Shown here: positions 45,533 through 54,411 of the stretch, piece by piece | How positions within the stretch are numbered: position 1 is the first letter of the stretch | Layout: the number at the start of each line of letters is the position of its first letter | NCBI GenBank assembly: GCA_965214565.1 | Contig: OZ243951.1 | Span: 248,001-312,000 of the forward strand | DNA length: 64,000 nucleotides | Direction: 5' to 3' | Source: VXYK01 sp965214565 | GTDB lineage: Bacteria; Actinomycetota; Acidimicrobiia; Acidimicrobiales; Aldehydirespiratoraceae | The notes under the pieces: model-generated | The model's input: only the letters and a program-made list of their open reading frames with translations | What the model was told of the DNA's origin: nothing | The model's database searches: none | Position numbers and translations under genes: made by a program

Positions 45533-46585
45533 TCACTCCCCCTCCAGCACCGCTACCAGGTTCTGCTGCAGGCAGGGACCGGAGGTGGCGTGCGCCACAC
45601 CACGGTCACCGTCGCCTCTGGCGATCCGCTCGAAGACCTCGCCGAAACGGATCAGGCCCGCAGCCATCATCGTGTTGGCCGCCAAAGCACCCCCGGAGGG
45701 GTTCACAGAGACACTGTCGTTGAGCCCGATCGCCTGGGTCAGCACGGCCTCTGAGGTTGTGAACGGCGCATGCAGTTCAGCGAAGTCGATCCGATCGGCG
45801 CCGACACCCGAGGAGTTCGCGGCAATGGCTGCTGACATCGCTGAGGTCAGGTCCCTCACACCCAGAGTGTGGGCGTCGCTGCGATGGTCGATCCCGCGGA
45901 TCCACACTGGGCGTTCACAAAGCGAGCGGGCACGGTCGCCGACGGCCAACACCATCGCCGCGCCGCCATCGGCGGAGGCGCCGATGTCGGAGGGTCGCAG
46001 GGGATCCGACAGGTACGGCTCCGCGAGGATCTCTTCGACCGCCTTCTGCTGAGTGCGGACCGCATGGGGGTTGGTGGACGCGTTCACCCGGGAACGGCTC
46101 GCTATCTCAGCCAACTGCCGTTCGCTCACCTTGCCCGACTCCAGCAGCAGCCGGGCCGCGAGGCCCTCGATGGCGTAGGCGTCGGGCCAGAGCGGCGCCA
46201 CATAGTAGGGATCCATCTGGGTCACGAGAACATCACGCAACGACCCCGGTGACGACTTCCCGTAGGAGTACACGAAGGCGGTGTCGATGTCCTCGCACTG
46301 CAGCTTGACCCACGCCTCATAGAGCGCCCAGGCACCGTCCTGTTCAACATGGCTCTCACTGATCGGCGGAACCGGGCCTGTGCCGTCGATCGTCATCACG
46401 AACGAGAATGCCTGGCCCGCGAGGAAGTCTGAAGAGCCCGAGCAGGTAAAGCCCATGTCCTTCTGGGTCAGGCCCACCGCATCTTTGGCCTGTTCCATCA
46501 ACGGGATCATCATTTCGACTTCCGACTCGTTGGGAATCGCCGCCTCCTGGCGCTGGGCGAACGAGACGATGGCAACGTCTTTCAT
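45533..46585 (-). CDS. Thiolase-superfamily protein (cassette 1, subunit B)
   Basis: A 350-residue thiolase-fold protein, more divergent than subunit A. The N-terminal DVAIVSFAQRQEA and the C-terminal SVNPSGGALAANTMMAAGLIRFGEVF and GVAHATSGPCLQQN are typical. At the usual active-site Cys position it reads SHVEQDGAWALYEA, without Cys. It starts at ATG 46585, overlapping the DUF35 stop (ATGA), and its stop is three bases from the start of subunit A. It probably forms a heteromer with subunit A and the DUF35 protein. Paralog at 60874-61950. Confidence 0.83.
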   Translation of the reverse strand: MKDVAIVSFAQRQEAAIPNESEVEMMIPLMEQAKDAVGLTQKDMGFTCSGSSDFLAGQAFSFVMTIDGTGPVPPISESHVEQDGAWALYEAWVKLQCEDIDTAFVYSYGKSSPGSLRDVLVTQMDPYYVAPLWPDAYAIEGLAARLLLESGKVSERQLAEIASRSRVNASTNPHAVRTQQKAVEEILAEPYLSDPLRPSDIGASADGGAAMVLAVGDRARSLCERPVWIRGIDHRSDAHTLGVRDLTSAMSAAIAANSSGVGADRIDFAELHAPFTTSEAVLTQAIGLNDSVSVNPSGGALAANTMMAAGLIRFGEVFERIARGDGDRGVAHATSGPCLQQNLVAVLEGE

Positions 46586-47610
46586 GATGTGGATCCCCCC
46601 TTCTGCTCGGGGCCGACCCGGCCGATGCACTCGATGTCGGCGATTACTTCATCGGGCTCCCCGGTGGGTTCCCAACCCAGAATGTTGGTTGCCGATATCT
46701 CGAGTTCATCGTCGGGTTTCCAGACCGCTCTCACCCGCATGCCGAGGCGCACAGACTCCGGGTCACAGTTGATCACCAGGCCCATGAACCCGACCGACGC
46801 GCCGTCGAGGACGATCCAGGCCGAGCAGTACGGCGGCTGCAGGTCCGGGCGGGTCGCGATCGGCACTCGGGTGATGTTGAACGATTCCACGTATCCCACA
46901 TCAGCCAACTCGACCGTCTCCGTTGTGGCCTTGCCCGCCACCGGACTGACCCCCCGGGGTGGGACGAACACCTGACCGGTTTCACCGCAGCGGTCACCGA
47001 TGATGCGCTTCTCCTTCATCGCATGGAGGTACTGCGAGAGGGCCCGCCCGGGGGTGTAGGTGTAGCTCAGGCGAATCGGCGTGCGCACGCTCTGCACCGG
47101 CTCGACCGCGTCAAGGTCGACCGTGTCCGGGGGCTCGGCCGAAGAGGTCTCGTCAGGCTCGACTGGCTCGACTGGGCAGGGGACGAATCCGTGAATGTCG
47201 GTGATGTGTCCCTCTCGGGCTTCTCTCCATTGGATCTGCACCCGCATTCCCGTCGACATCTGTTCGGGGCCGTCGACGAGGACCGCGTGCAGCATCGTGG
47301 TGTCGGCGCCGTCGAGTCGGATCAGCGCCCAGGCGACCGGCTGCTCGAACGGCTGTTGGTCACGCAACGGCCCGCCCCATGACCAAGACACGACCGTGCC
47401 GCTCTGGCGAACTTCCACCAACTCACCCAGAGGCGATGCGTCAGCCGGGTCGTACTCCAGCGGCGGACACATCACGGTGCCGTCGGCCCGCTTCACGCCG
47501 AGCACCACGCCCTCTCGCAGCCCGGTGAGGAACCGCCCCAGAACCGGCCCGGTGGTGCGGGTGAACGGATACTCGAGAATCAGTGGCGCTTGCAGCACTT
47601 CTTGAGGCAT
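46582..47610 (-). CDS. Double DUF35 (OB-fold) acyl-CoA-associated protein (cassette 1)
   Basis: A 342-residue protein with two DUF35-like halves: EYPFTRTTGPVLGRFLTGL near the start and YTYTPGRALSQYLHAMKEKR in the second half, each followed by an OB-fold part (PVAWALIRLDGADTTMLHAV and YCSAWIVLDGASVGFMGLV). The zinc-ribbon Cys pairs usual in single DUF35 proteins are mostly lost. Such proteins bind CoA ligands and activate Ltp-type aldolases. ATG 47610 chosen because upstream residues do not look conserved. Paralog at 61950-62942. Confidence 0.82.
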   Translation of the reverse strand: MPQEVLQAPLILEYPFTRTTGPVLGRFLTGLREGVVLGVKRADGTVMCPPLEYDPADASPLGELVEVRQSGTVVSWSWGGPLRDQQPFEQPVAWALIRLDGADTTMLHAVLVDGPEQMSTGMRVQIQWREAREGHITDIHGFVPCPVEPVEPDETSSAEPPDTVDLDAVEPVQSVRTPIRLSYTYTPGRALSQYLHAMKEKRIIGDRCGETGQVFVPPRGVSPVAGKATTETVELADVGYVESFNITRVPIATRPDLQPPYCSAWIVLDGASVGFMGLVINCDPESVRLGMRVRAVWKPDDELEISATNILGWEPTGEPDEVIADIECIGRVGPEQKGGSTS

Positions 47611-47789
47611 ACGGCCCTCCCCCGGATCTCTGACATCTGACAGCGGTGCCGAACCTACAATGGACTGCTCATTGCGCGCTAATGCGGGCACGCCGGTCGG
47701 TCGGACGCGAACCGGGTTCTCGGAGGGAATCGCCGAACTCAGCCTCTAGCTGTCTTCGCCAACCGTCGACGGTTGAGCGGTTGGCTTCA

Positions 47790-47915
47790 ATCCAGGCGGC
47801 GGCGTCCGAGGACAACCCTGATCTGCGCGAACGCCTGAACCTCGCTCTCCTCAGCGCAATCGAGGACGGGGGCCACGGCCAACTGCACGACAGGTGGTTC
47901 GGCGCCGAGAACTAG
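47790..47915 (+). pseudogene. C-terminal remnant resembling a family 3 solute-binding protein
   Basis: The frame ends DNPDLRERLNLALLSAIEDG then HGQLHDRWFGAEN and a stop. This matches the last helices of polar amino-acid-binding proteins of ABC transporters (LRxxLNxAL...I..DG...L..RWFG). The rest of the gene is missing and no permease genes follow, so it is a relic. The assignment is by pattern only. Confidence 0.45.
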
Positions 47916-47976
47916 CTGGCTCCGACTACCAGAATCACCGCTACACCGCCCGAACGGCCAAGCGCTTCAACCGCGG

Positions 47977-49581
47977 ATGGCCGAGTGCGGTCCCCGTTGT
48001 GCAAAACTCGCCGACGTGGGAGGACTTGAACCGCAGACCGGCGCGGCTGAGCATGGTCGAGAGATCAGCGCCGTGGCACGCCTGACACCAAACCGACGCG
48101 CCATTGCAAGCGAACACGGCGACTTGACCTTCGCGGAACTCGACAGGGATGCCGAAAGACTCGCCGGTTACCTCCAGAATGCGGGATTGGCAGCAGGTGA
48201 CGTGGTGGCGCTGCTGTGCACAAACCGTCCGGAGTGGATCGTCACCCAGCAGGCCGCTCTGCGTTCGGGGCTGCGGCTGGTGCCGGTCAACTGGCATCTC
48301 AAAGGGGACGACATCTCCTACGTGATCGCCGATTCCGGCGCTCGGGCGCTCATCACCGAAGACAAGTTCATCAGTGAATTCAGCGTTGGTGAACTGGGCG
48401 GCGAGACCCGTGCAGTCAAGACCCGAATCGTCATTGGTGACGATGCCGAGGGTTTCACCAGCTTCGCTGAGGCCCTGTCCCAGCCATTGCCCACCGACCC
48501 CCTACGTCCTCGCGGATCGTTGATGGTCTACACCTCTGGCAGCACGGGTCGCCCCAAAGGCGTTCGCCAAGCCGACGGCACGACGAGCAGCGGAGCAGCG
48601 ATCGGCGCGGCCATGGTGGCGATGTTCGCCCTCGACGGCGACCGTGGCGACCAGATGCTGTGCCCCGCGCCGCTGTACCACTCAGGACCCAGCAGAATAT
48701 GTTCTGAATGGCCACTCGGCGCTGGTGTCACCGTTCATCTCATGGCCCGTTTCGATCCCGATGCCGCGCTCGAGCTGATCGACACACAGCGGCTGACCCA
48801 CGCATTCTTCGTTCCGACCATGTTCCATCGAATGCTCGGCGTCGCCAACCGAGCCCGCTACGACGTGAGCAGCCTCAGGTTCGTGCTTCACGGAGCGGGT
48901 CCCTGCAGCGCCGTGATCAAGGCGCAGATGTTCGACTGGTTCGGGCCGGTAATCCATGAGATGTATGCCGCCACGGAAGGACCCGGAACCTGGATCCAGC
49001 CCCAGGAGTGGCTTGAGCATCCCGGCAGCGTGGGACGGACCGACCCGACCCGACTGCAGATCCGACTCGACGACGGTGAGATGGCCGAGCCCCTCTCCGA
49101 CGGCACGGTGTGGTCACGGGCCACCACCCCGTTCCACTATCACGACGACCCCGACAAGACCGCGACGACGTTCGACGTCTCCGGCGAGTGGTACACGGTT
49201 GGAGACCGCGGCTACATCGACGACGACGGCTACCTGTATTTGACCGGGCGCACCGCCGAGTGCATCGTCTCGGGCGGCGTGAACCTCTACCCGGCCCGGG
49301 TCGACGAGGCGCTCGTCGGCCATCGCGGAGTTCTCGACGGCGCCGCCTTCGCGCTCGACGACCTCGAGTTCGGCCAGGTGATGGCCGCGGCGATAATTCC
49401 CGCTGCGATTCCCGCGGATGGAGCCTCCAGCGACGATCTGATCGAATCGGTCGTCTCCCACTGCCGAGAGACGATCGGCTCGCAACTCACACCCCGACAG
49501 GTGTTCATCGTCGATGAACTCCCCCGCACGGAGGCCGGCAAGCTGTACCGCCACCGACTCACAGAGCAGTTCTCGCCCTAG
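47977..49581 (+). CDS. AMP-forming acyl-CoA synthetase / FadD-like ligase
   Basis: Up to 534 residues. The AMP-binding P-loop LMVYTSGSTGRPKGVRQ, the YAATEGPG motif, TVGDRGYIDDDGYLYLTGR and a C-terminal Lys in TEAGKLYRHRL are present, so it should activate a carboxylic acid to its CoA thioester. The start is uncertain: ATG 47977, GTG 48016 and GTG 48073 are all in frame, and the fold seems to need residues upstream of 48073. Divergent from the DUF35 gene of cassette 1, it may activate that pathway's substrate. Confidence 0.87.
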   Translation: MAECGPRCAKLADVGGLEPQTGAAEHGREISAVARLTPNRRAIASEHGDLTFAELDRDAERLAGYLQNAGLAAGDVVALLCTNRPEWIVTQQAALRSGLRLVPVNWHLKGDDISYVIADSGARALITEDKFISEFSVGELGGETRAVKTRIVIGDDAEGFTSFAEALSQPLPTDPLRPRGSLMVYTSGSTGRPKGVRQADGTTSSGAAIGAAMVAMFALDGDRGDQMLCPAPLYHSGPSRICSEWPLGAGVTVHLMARFDPDAALELIDTQRLTHAFFVPTMFHRMLGVANRARYDVSSLRFVLHGAGPCSAVIKAQMFDWFGPVIHEMYAATEGPGTWIQPQEWLEHPGSVGRTDPTRLQIRLDDGEMAEPLSDGTVWSRATTPFHYHDDPDKTATTFDVSGEWYTVGDRGYIDDDGYLYLTGRTAECIVSGGVNLYPARVDEALVGHRGVLDGAAFALDDLEFGQVMAAAIIPAAIPADGASSDDLIESVVSHCRETIGSQLTPRQVFIVDELPRTEAGKLYRHRLTEQFSP

Positions 49582-49588
49582 TCCGCCC

Positions 49589-49684
49589 CTAGCGCCCTCG
49601 TGGGTCGACCTCGTCGGCGAGGAAGAGTTCGGCGGCGTCCTGCAACTCGCGCACGCCCTGCTCGAAGGGGTTCCAGCCGGGACC
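49589..49684 (-). pseudogene. C-terminal remnant of a TetR-family regulator
   Basis: Read on the minus strand this gives GWNPFEQGVRELQDAAELFLADE, nearly the same as the end of the intact TetR protein at 51250-51834 (GWNPFEQGVRELEDAAELFLATDP). The DNA is clearly similar over about 80 bases. The upstream part of the gene is lost. The two copies flank the 1.6 kb debris and sigma-factor stretch as direct repeats. Confidence 0.8.
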
Positions 49685-49740
49685 GCATGGGAACCGCTAT
49701 GCGTCTCGCCGATGAGGGTGCCAATGTCGCACTTATGGCT
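49677..49740 (+). pseudogene. Tiny fragment resembling an SDR N-terminus
   Basis: In the plus frame the sequence reads RMGTAMRLADEGANVALMA, which looks like the first Rossmann turn of a short-chain dehydrogenase (G.GTA.A..LA..GA.VAL). Nothing else of the gene is present. It overlaps the edge of the TetR remnant. Weak evidence. Confidence 0.3.
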
Positions 49741-49749
49741 TACCGTCAC

Positions 49750-50055
49750 TTACAAGCGACTCCAAAGGCCCAAAGGCTGCACAAATCCGGCAACGTCCGC
49801 TGTATCGCGTTGGTCCAGCGGTCGAGCGGTAGCGACGACAAGCCGCCTCACTTCCTCAGATGAAAGGTCTGGTGCTAGCCACCGAGCGATTGCGGCAACA
49901 GCAGCGACTTGCGGAGCTGCATAGCTAGTCCCAGTTAGTTCAAGCTCGGCAAAAAGTTCTCCAGAAAGAAGGAGCGAGGTTCCGGGAGCAGCCACATCGA
50001 CATACGGCAGGTCTTGGCTAAAGTCAGCTGAGCTCAGTTCGTCCGCATCCAAAGC
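49750..50055 (-). pseudogene. C-terminal fragment of a subtilisin-like (S8) protease
   Basis: About 100 residues on the minus strand. DLPYVDVAAPGTSLLLSGEL is followed by the catalytic Ser motif TGTSYAAPQVAAVAAIARWL and the usual last helix LSSEEVRRLVVATAR. The domains with the catalytic Asp and His are missing. Similarity stops at about 50055, exactly where the plus-strand sigma-factor fragment begins, which marks a rearrangement junction. Confidence 0.75.
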
Positions 50056-50057
50056 AC

Positions 50058-50522
50058 GCTGCCGCGGAGACCTACCTGATTGCTTGGCGCAAGTTCGGAG
50101 AAGTCGAAGGAGCCGCCAAACCCGTGGCGTGGCTTCTCGCGGTAGCACGACGAGTTCTGCTCAACCAGCAGCGAAGCAATGCTCGTCGCGGGCGGTTGGT
50201 CGACCGAATACGGCAGCAGCCACGCGCTCTCTCCTTCGACATTCCGAAGGGGTTTGAAGAATCGGCAGTTGTGGCCGCCGCCTTGAAGTCACTCGACCAT
50301 CTCGAGCCGCTAGACCAAGAGATCGTGACGCTCGCCGCGTTCGAGGGGCTCAGCTACGAAGAGATCGGCATTGTCGTCAACAAACGCAGCGCGACCGTTA
50401 AAAGCAGGCTCCACCGTGCCCGCAAACAACTGCGACTCGACCTGGACAACCTCGGCTACACGGATAGCGAGAACAAGAATCCGAGTCCACCCGAAGACCC
50501 AGGACGGCGGACTCAACCATGA
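50058..50522 (+). pseudogene. ECF-type sigma factor lacking its N-terminal region
   Basis: The frame reads HAAAETYLIAWRKF then GEVEGAAKPVAWLLAVARRVL, which is the second part of sigma region 2, followed by a full region 4 (LEPLDQEIVTLAAFEGLSYEE, VNKRSATVKSRLHRARKQL). The beginning of region 2 and an ATG are missing because the S8 fragment abuts at about 50055. A GTG at 50124 could give a region-4-only product of about 132 residues. It overlaps the next gene by four bases, as sigma/anti-sigma pairs do. Confidence 0.75.
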
Positions 50523-51253
50523 GCAACAACAACCACGACCCACTCGAATTGATCCGGCAGGCCGATCCCGCGCCGCGAGACAGCATGCCAACCGCGATGT
50601 CTCCTTTGGGCCGCTCAATTCGCGCCCAGGTAGCAGAGGAAATGATCGCCGGGCGGTCACCCAACCACGGGCGTTTGGTCGTACGTGTGGCTATAGCTCT
50701 AGCGATCGCCATTTTCGCCTCCGCTGCTACATGGATTATCACCCGAGACGCCTCTGATCCCACCGCGGTCGTCTGCTACGAGGAGGCCTCACTGCAATCC
50801 AACGGAATCGTCGTCGCAACGCCCGCCTCCCTGGACGCGTCGCTGTGCACCCCGCTATGGGCTGACCGAGACTTGCAGAATCCCTCACTCGACAGCGCAG
50901 GGGTGCCACGACTCGTCGCGTGCGTCAACAGTGAAGGAGTCCTCGTCGTCTTCCCGGACTCAGACAACAGTGACGTGTGTGCCGATCTCAACCTCGCGCG
51001 CCACGAGTCCTCAGTCGATGAACAGCCGGTCATGAACCTCAATACCAGACTCAACCGCTTGTTCGCTGAAGCCCCATGCTTGGAACTCACCGATGCAAAA
51101 CGCCAGACAGCCGAGATTCTCGGTGCTGTCGGTCTCGAGGACTGGACGGCAGTCGTCGCTACAGCAGCGACCGAAGAAAGGCCATGCGCCAGCTACAGCA
51201 TCGAAGTCAACGCTCAAACCGTCGTTCTCGTTCCTATCCCCAATCCGGGCTAA
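50519..51253 (+). CDS. Single-pass membrane protein, possible anti-sigma factor
   Basis: A 244-residue protein. The N-terminal 55 residues are cytoplasmic, one helix follows (LVVRVAIALAIAIFASAATWII), and the remainder is outside with several Cys (CYEE, SLCTPLW, CVNSEG, DVCADL, CLELTD, CASY). The overlap with the sigma-factor gene suggests an anti-sigma role, but no known anti-sigma domain is visible. It ends convergent with TetR, overlapping by four bases. Confidence 0.6.
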   Translation: MSNNNHDPLELIRQADPAPRDSMPTAMSPLGRSIRAQVAEEMIAGRSPNHGRLVVRVAIALAIAIFASAATWIITRDASDPTAVVCYEEASLQSNGIVVATPASLDASLCTPLWADRDLQNPSLDSAGVPRLVACVNSEGVLVVFPDSDNSDVCADLNLARHESSVDEQPVMNLNTRLNRLFAEAPCLELTDAKRQTAEILGAVGLEDWTAVVATAATEERPCASYSIEVNAQTVVLVPIPNPG

Positions 51254-51834
51254 GGGTCGGTTGCGAGGAAGAGTTCGGCTGCGTCTTCTAGCTCGCGTAC
51301 GCCTTGCTCGAACGGGTTCCAGCCGTTCTTCCAGGCGATCAGTTCTGAGAACCAGATGTGTTCGAGGGAGCGGATCACCTTGTCGCGGCGGCCGGGTGGA
51401 TAGTCAGCGGGAAATGCGCTTCCGAGCATGGCGCTGAAGGTTTCGTGCATGTCCTGCTGGCAGGCGGCCACCTGCTCCCCCTGTGCCACCAACCCGCCGA
51501 TGAGGGCAGAGCTTACCTTCTGATTGCTCTGCATCGCCCGCGTCACCCGCCCCAGCAGATCCAAGACCCGCTCCAGCGTCGTGTCACCACGAGCGGGATT
51601 TCGGGCAACGCTGGTCTCGAGCCCTCGAATCCATTCGGCGAGCGACTCCGCCAGCAGATGGTCCTTCGAGCTGAAGTAGTGGTAGACGGTGCCCATCGCG
51701 ACATCGGCGCGCTCGGCAACCTCGCGCATCTGCACTCCCTCGTAGCCGCCTTCCCCGGCGAGTTCCATCGCCGCTCGCAGGACCCGCCGCCTGCGCTGAG
51801 CCTGCCTGTCTGTGAGGGATCTTTCCGAACGCAC
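51250..51834 (-). CDS. TetR-family transcriptional regulator
   Basis: A 194-residue repressor. The N-terminal helix-turn-helix is seen in RRVLRAAMELAGEGGYEGVQM, VAERADVAMGTVYHYFSSKD. The rest is the ligand-binding helical domain, ending in GWNPFEQGVRELEDAAELFL. The subgroup resembles KstR-type actinobacterial regulators of lipid or steroid catabolism by pattern only. It is divergent from the LLM gene at 51928, which it may control. A remnant of a second copy lies at 49589-49684. Confidence 0.88.
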   Translation of the reverse strand: MRSERSLTDRQAQRRRRVLRAAMELAGEGGYEGVQMREVAERADVAMGTVYHYFSSKDHLLAESLAEWIRGLETSVARNPARGDTTLERVLDLLGRVTRAMQSNQKVSSALIGGLVAQGEQVAACQQDMHETFSAMLGSAFPADYPPGRRDKVIRSLEHIWFSELIAWKNGWNPFEQGVRELEDAAELFLATDP

Positions 51835-51927
51835 GCCGAGATGTTAGCGATGCGACCTCAATCAACAGAATTCGCTTCGGCGCGCGCCAACTTCGGGCGA
51901 CCGCAGATTCTGGAATAGCCTCGAGGA

Positions 51928-52935
51928 ATGCTGATCGACGTCTCGTTCACCGGTGACCTGTCCGGAGCCGTGGCGCGCGTCGCCGAGTTGGCTGGCACCG
52001 GGATCGACGGACTGTTCACCTTCGAAGGGAACAGCGACGTCTTCTTTCCGCTGATCCACGCCACCGAACTCGACGTCGACCTCTACACCAACGTCGCGAT
52101 CGCCTTCCCCCGTTCGCCCATGCACCTCGCCTACTCCGCATGGGACCTTCAGCGGGCCAGCGGAGGCCGCTTCGCGCTCGGGCTCGGAACCCAGATCAAA
52201 CCCCACATCGAACGGCGCTTCTCAGCGCAGTGGGGCCGTCCCGTTGAGCGCATGGTCGAGTTGATCACGGTGCTGCGCGCCGTCTGGGCCAACTGGAGCG
52301 AAGGCACGCCACTTGCGCACCGCGGCGAGTTCTACCGAGTCGACCTGATGACCCCGATCTTCGTGCCGGCACCGCTCGGGCACCCGGTTCCGAGAATCTG
52401 GGTCGGAGCGCTCGGCCCCCGCATGACACGGGCGATGGCCGCGCACGCCGACGGGATAATCATCCACCCGTTCAACACCGGTGCGTTCCTGGCCGAACAC
52501 ACGATGCCGATGATCGAAGCGGGCCTCGCCAACAGTGGCCGGGACCGGTCGTCGCTAACGCTCAACGTCGGCTGTATCGCGGCCCCTTGCCTGACCGACG
52601 AACAGTACGAGCGGGCGACCAACGCGATCCGCTTCAATCTCGCCTTCTACGGTTCCACCCCCGCCTACCGGGTCGTTCTCGACTATCACGGACTCGGCGA
52701 CCTGCAACCCCGGTTGCGTGAGGTCACCAAGACCGGCGACTGGGCAACGCTGGGCGAGCTCGTCGACGATGACGTTGTCGACCTGTTGGCGGTGCGCGGT
52801 ACACCTGCTGAGTGCGCCGAGCGGCTGCGCGCCGAATACGGCAACCACGCAGACCGCCTCTCCTTGACTGTGACCGCATCATCCAACGAGGCCCTCGCCG
52901 CGATGGTTCAGGAGTTCAGAGGCCGAGCGGATTGA
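51928..52935 (+). CDS. LLM-class F420-dependent oxidoreductase
   Basis: A 335-residue luciferase-like barrel protein of the actinobacterial F420-dependent type. DGLFTFEGNSDVFFPLIHAT, IAFPRSPMHLAYSAWDLQ, SGGRFALGLGTQIKPHIERR and PRIWVGALGPRMTRAMAAHADG are typical of the subgroup. It is divergent from the TetR gene (93 bases between the starts). The substrate is unknown. Confidence 0.85.
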   Translation: MLIDVSFTGDLSGAVARVAELAGTGIDGLFTFEGNSDVFFPLIHATELDVDLYTNVAIAFPRSPMHLAYSAWDLQRASGGRFALGLGTQIKPHIERRFSAQWGRPVERMVELITVLRAVWANWSEGTPLAHRGEFYRVDLMTPIFVPAPLGHPVPRIWVGALGPRMTRAMAAHADGIIIHPFNTGAFLAEHTMPMIEAGLANSGRDRSSLTLNVGCIAAPCLTDEQYERATNAIRFNLAFYGSTPAYRVVLDYHGLGDLQPRLREVTKTGDWATLGELVDDDVVDLLAVRGTPAECAERLRAEYGNHADRLSLTVTASSNEALAAMVQEFRGRAD

Positions 52936-53042
52936 TCCCGCAGGGCCGCGACCGAACGAGGCCGGGGCCCGAGCGGCCCGTGAACGCGGTGAACAAGCGA
53001 GCGAACAAGCGCGGGAGACAACAGGTCTCAGCGAACATCCCT

Positions 53043-54389
53043 TCAATCGAGGTGAGCGATCTCGACGCCGGAGTCGCATCCGGTCACACGGTCGAGATTG
53101 CGGTGCAGGTTGATGATCCGGCATTCCTCGCCCGACAGTGTGAGGTGCGTCAACCCGGGTGCGTGAAGCCCCCGCTGGGCACGCCTCAAGTTCTCGACGT
53201 CCTGGTCGAGCACCAGTCCCAGACTGTAGGAACCGGCCTCCATCTCCGCGGTCATGGGTTCGGTCCTGCAAGCACCGGGGTTGACCCGGTCGAAAGCGAT
53301 GATGTCCATGTAGCCGTCGTCAGGGGTTTCGCCCGGGCGTGCCCGCACAACTTGGAGCAGATCACCGAACACCAGCACGGTGATGTTCGGGAACAGGTTG
53401 TACTGCTGCATGGTCATCATCTCATCGGGGCCGAACCGGCTGAGGTCCACCCCCTCGGTCTCACCGAAGTGGTCCACGATCATGCCCGACAGCACATCGC
53501 GCAGAGTTGAGCCGGGTGGTACGTCCGGGCACCGGCCCGCATCAGCGGGATCGCTCAAGCCGAGCCGGCCCCCCATCACCTCGACGAACCCCTCCCAGAC
53601 CTGTTGGTTCGTGGCGCCGCCGCGCAGGCGGGGACTGGCCAGGCCATAGGGTTGCACGAGCTTGCCGTGACGTTCCCAGATTGTCTGGGGACTGTTGACG
53701 TCATCGACCATGCGCAACATCTCGGGGTGTATTCCCTGCACATGGTAGGTCTCGCTGAAACCGTCGATGATCGTCTTCCAGTTGGACGGGACCGGGATCG
53801 ATATCAGCGCCTTGCAGCGGAAGTCGTCGAGGTCGGCCCAGGCGATGTCGTCGGGAACAGGCGCTAGGAAGTCCGCGAGCGGTTCGGCATCAGGATCAGG
53901 ATTGACGAACACCAGCGGACCCCAGGTGTCGACCTTGGCCGCGAAGAGGGGGAAGTCGTCGTTGCGCAACGCCCCGAAGCCCTTGCGTGACGGCACTTCG
54001 CGCAGTTCACCGGCCAGGTTCCACGACCAGCGATGAAACCCGCAGCGCAGTTCTGTGAGCCCCCGCTGGTTCTCGTTGCAGAGCTGCATCCCACGGTGCC
54101 GGCACACGTTCTGGAAGGCCCGGAGCTCGCCGTCGTCGCCGCGTACGATCAGAATCGACAGGCGGCCGACATCGTAGACGTGCACATCGCCCTCAGAAGA
54201 CACATGGTCGAGCGTGCATGCCAGTTGCCAAGTGGTGGGCCAGAGTCTCTCTTCCTCGATTCGGGCCCAAGCCGGATCTGTGTAGCGGCCGGCGTCGACC
54301 TGGGTGGGTCTGGCAACCCGGCCGACCGAGACGATGGTCTCTCCCACCGGCGCATCGTCGGTGTGCACGTCGGGCACCACGATTGTCAT
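53043..54389 (-). CDS. Rieske-type aromatic ring-hydroxylating oxygenase, alpha subunit
   Basis: A 448-residue oxygenase. The Rieske [2Fe-2S] motif reads CRHRGMQLC, with the second pair in LRCGFHRWSW (C-x-H ... C-x2-H). The mononuclear iron site is in DGFSETYHVQGIHPEMLRM (His, His) with an Asp further on. It should hydroxylate or demethylate an aromatic or steroid substrate with a reductase that is not encoded nearby. It is the third gene of a ligase, ArsC-like, Rieske operon. Twenty-two bases separate it from the selenoprotein gene. Confidence 0.88.
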   Translation of the reverse strand: MTIVVPDVHTDDAPVGETIVSVGRVARPTQVDAGRYTDPAWARIEEERLWPTTWQLACTLDHVSSEGDVHVYDVGRLSILIVRGDDGELRAFQNVCRHRGMQLCNENQRGLTELRCGFHRWSWNLAGELREVPSRKGFGALRNDDFPLFAAKVDTWGPLVFVNPDPDAEPLADFLAPVPDDIAWADLDDFRCKALISIPVPSNWKTIIDGFSETYHVQGIHPEMLRMVDDVNSPQTIWERHGKLVQPYGLASPRLRGGATNQQVWEGFVEVMGGRLGLSDPADAGRCPDVPPGSTLRDVLSGMIVDHFGETEGVDLSRFGPDEMMTMQQYNLFPNITVLVFGDLLQVVRARPGETPDDGYMDIIAFDRVNPGACRTEPMTAEMEAGSYSLGLVLDQDVENLRRAQRGLHAPGLTHLTLSGEECRIINLHRNLDRVTGCDSGVEIAHLD

Positions 54390-54411
54390 CTGTCTACCAT
54401 CATCGGTCTAC

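Noticed and set aside
47646..47790. A complete gene at 47646-47915
   Set aside because: Only the last 40 or so residues look like a protein family (solute-binding protein tail). The earlier part is Arg/Ser-rich and looks like chance sequence, so I list only a remnant.
48013..48040. tRNA-like T-arm motif (GGACTTGAACC)
   Set aside because: The stem does not pair (only three of five bases), no D or anticodon arm is found in the neighbourhood, and the acyl-CoA ligase frame runs through it.
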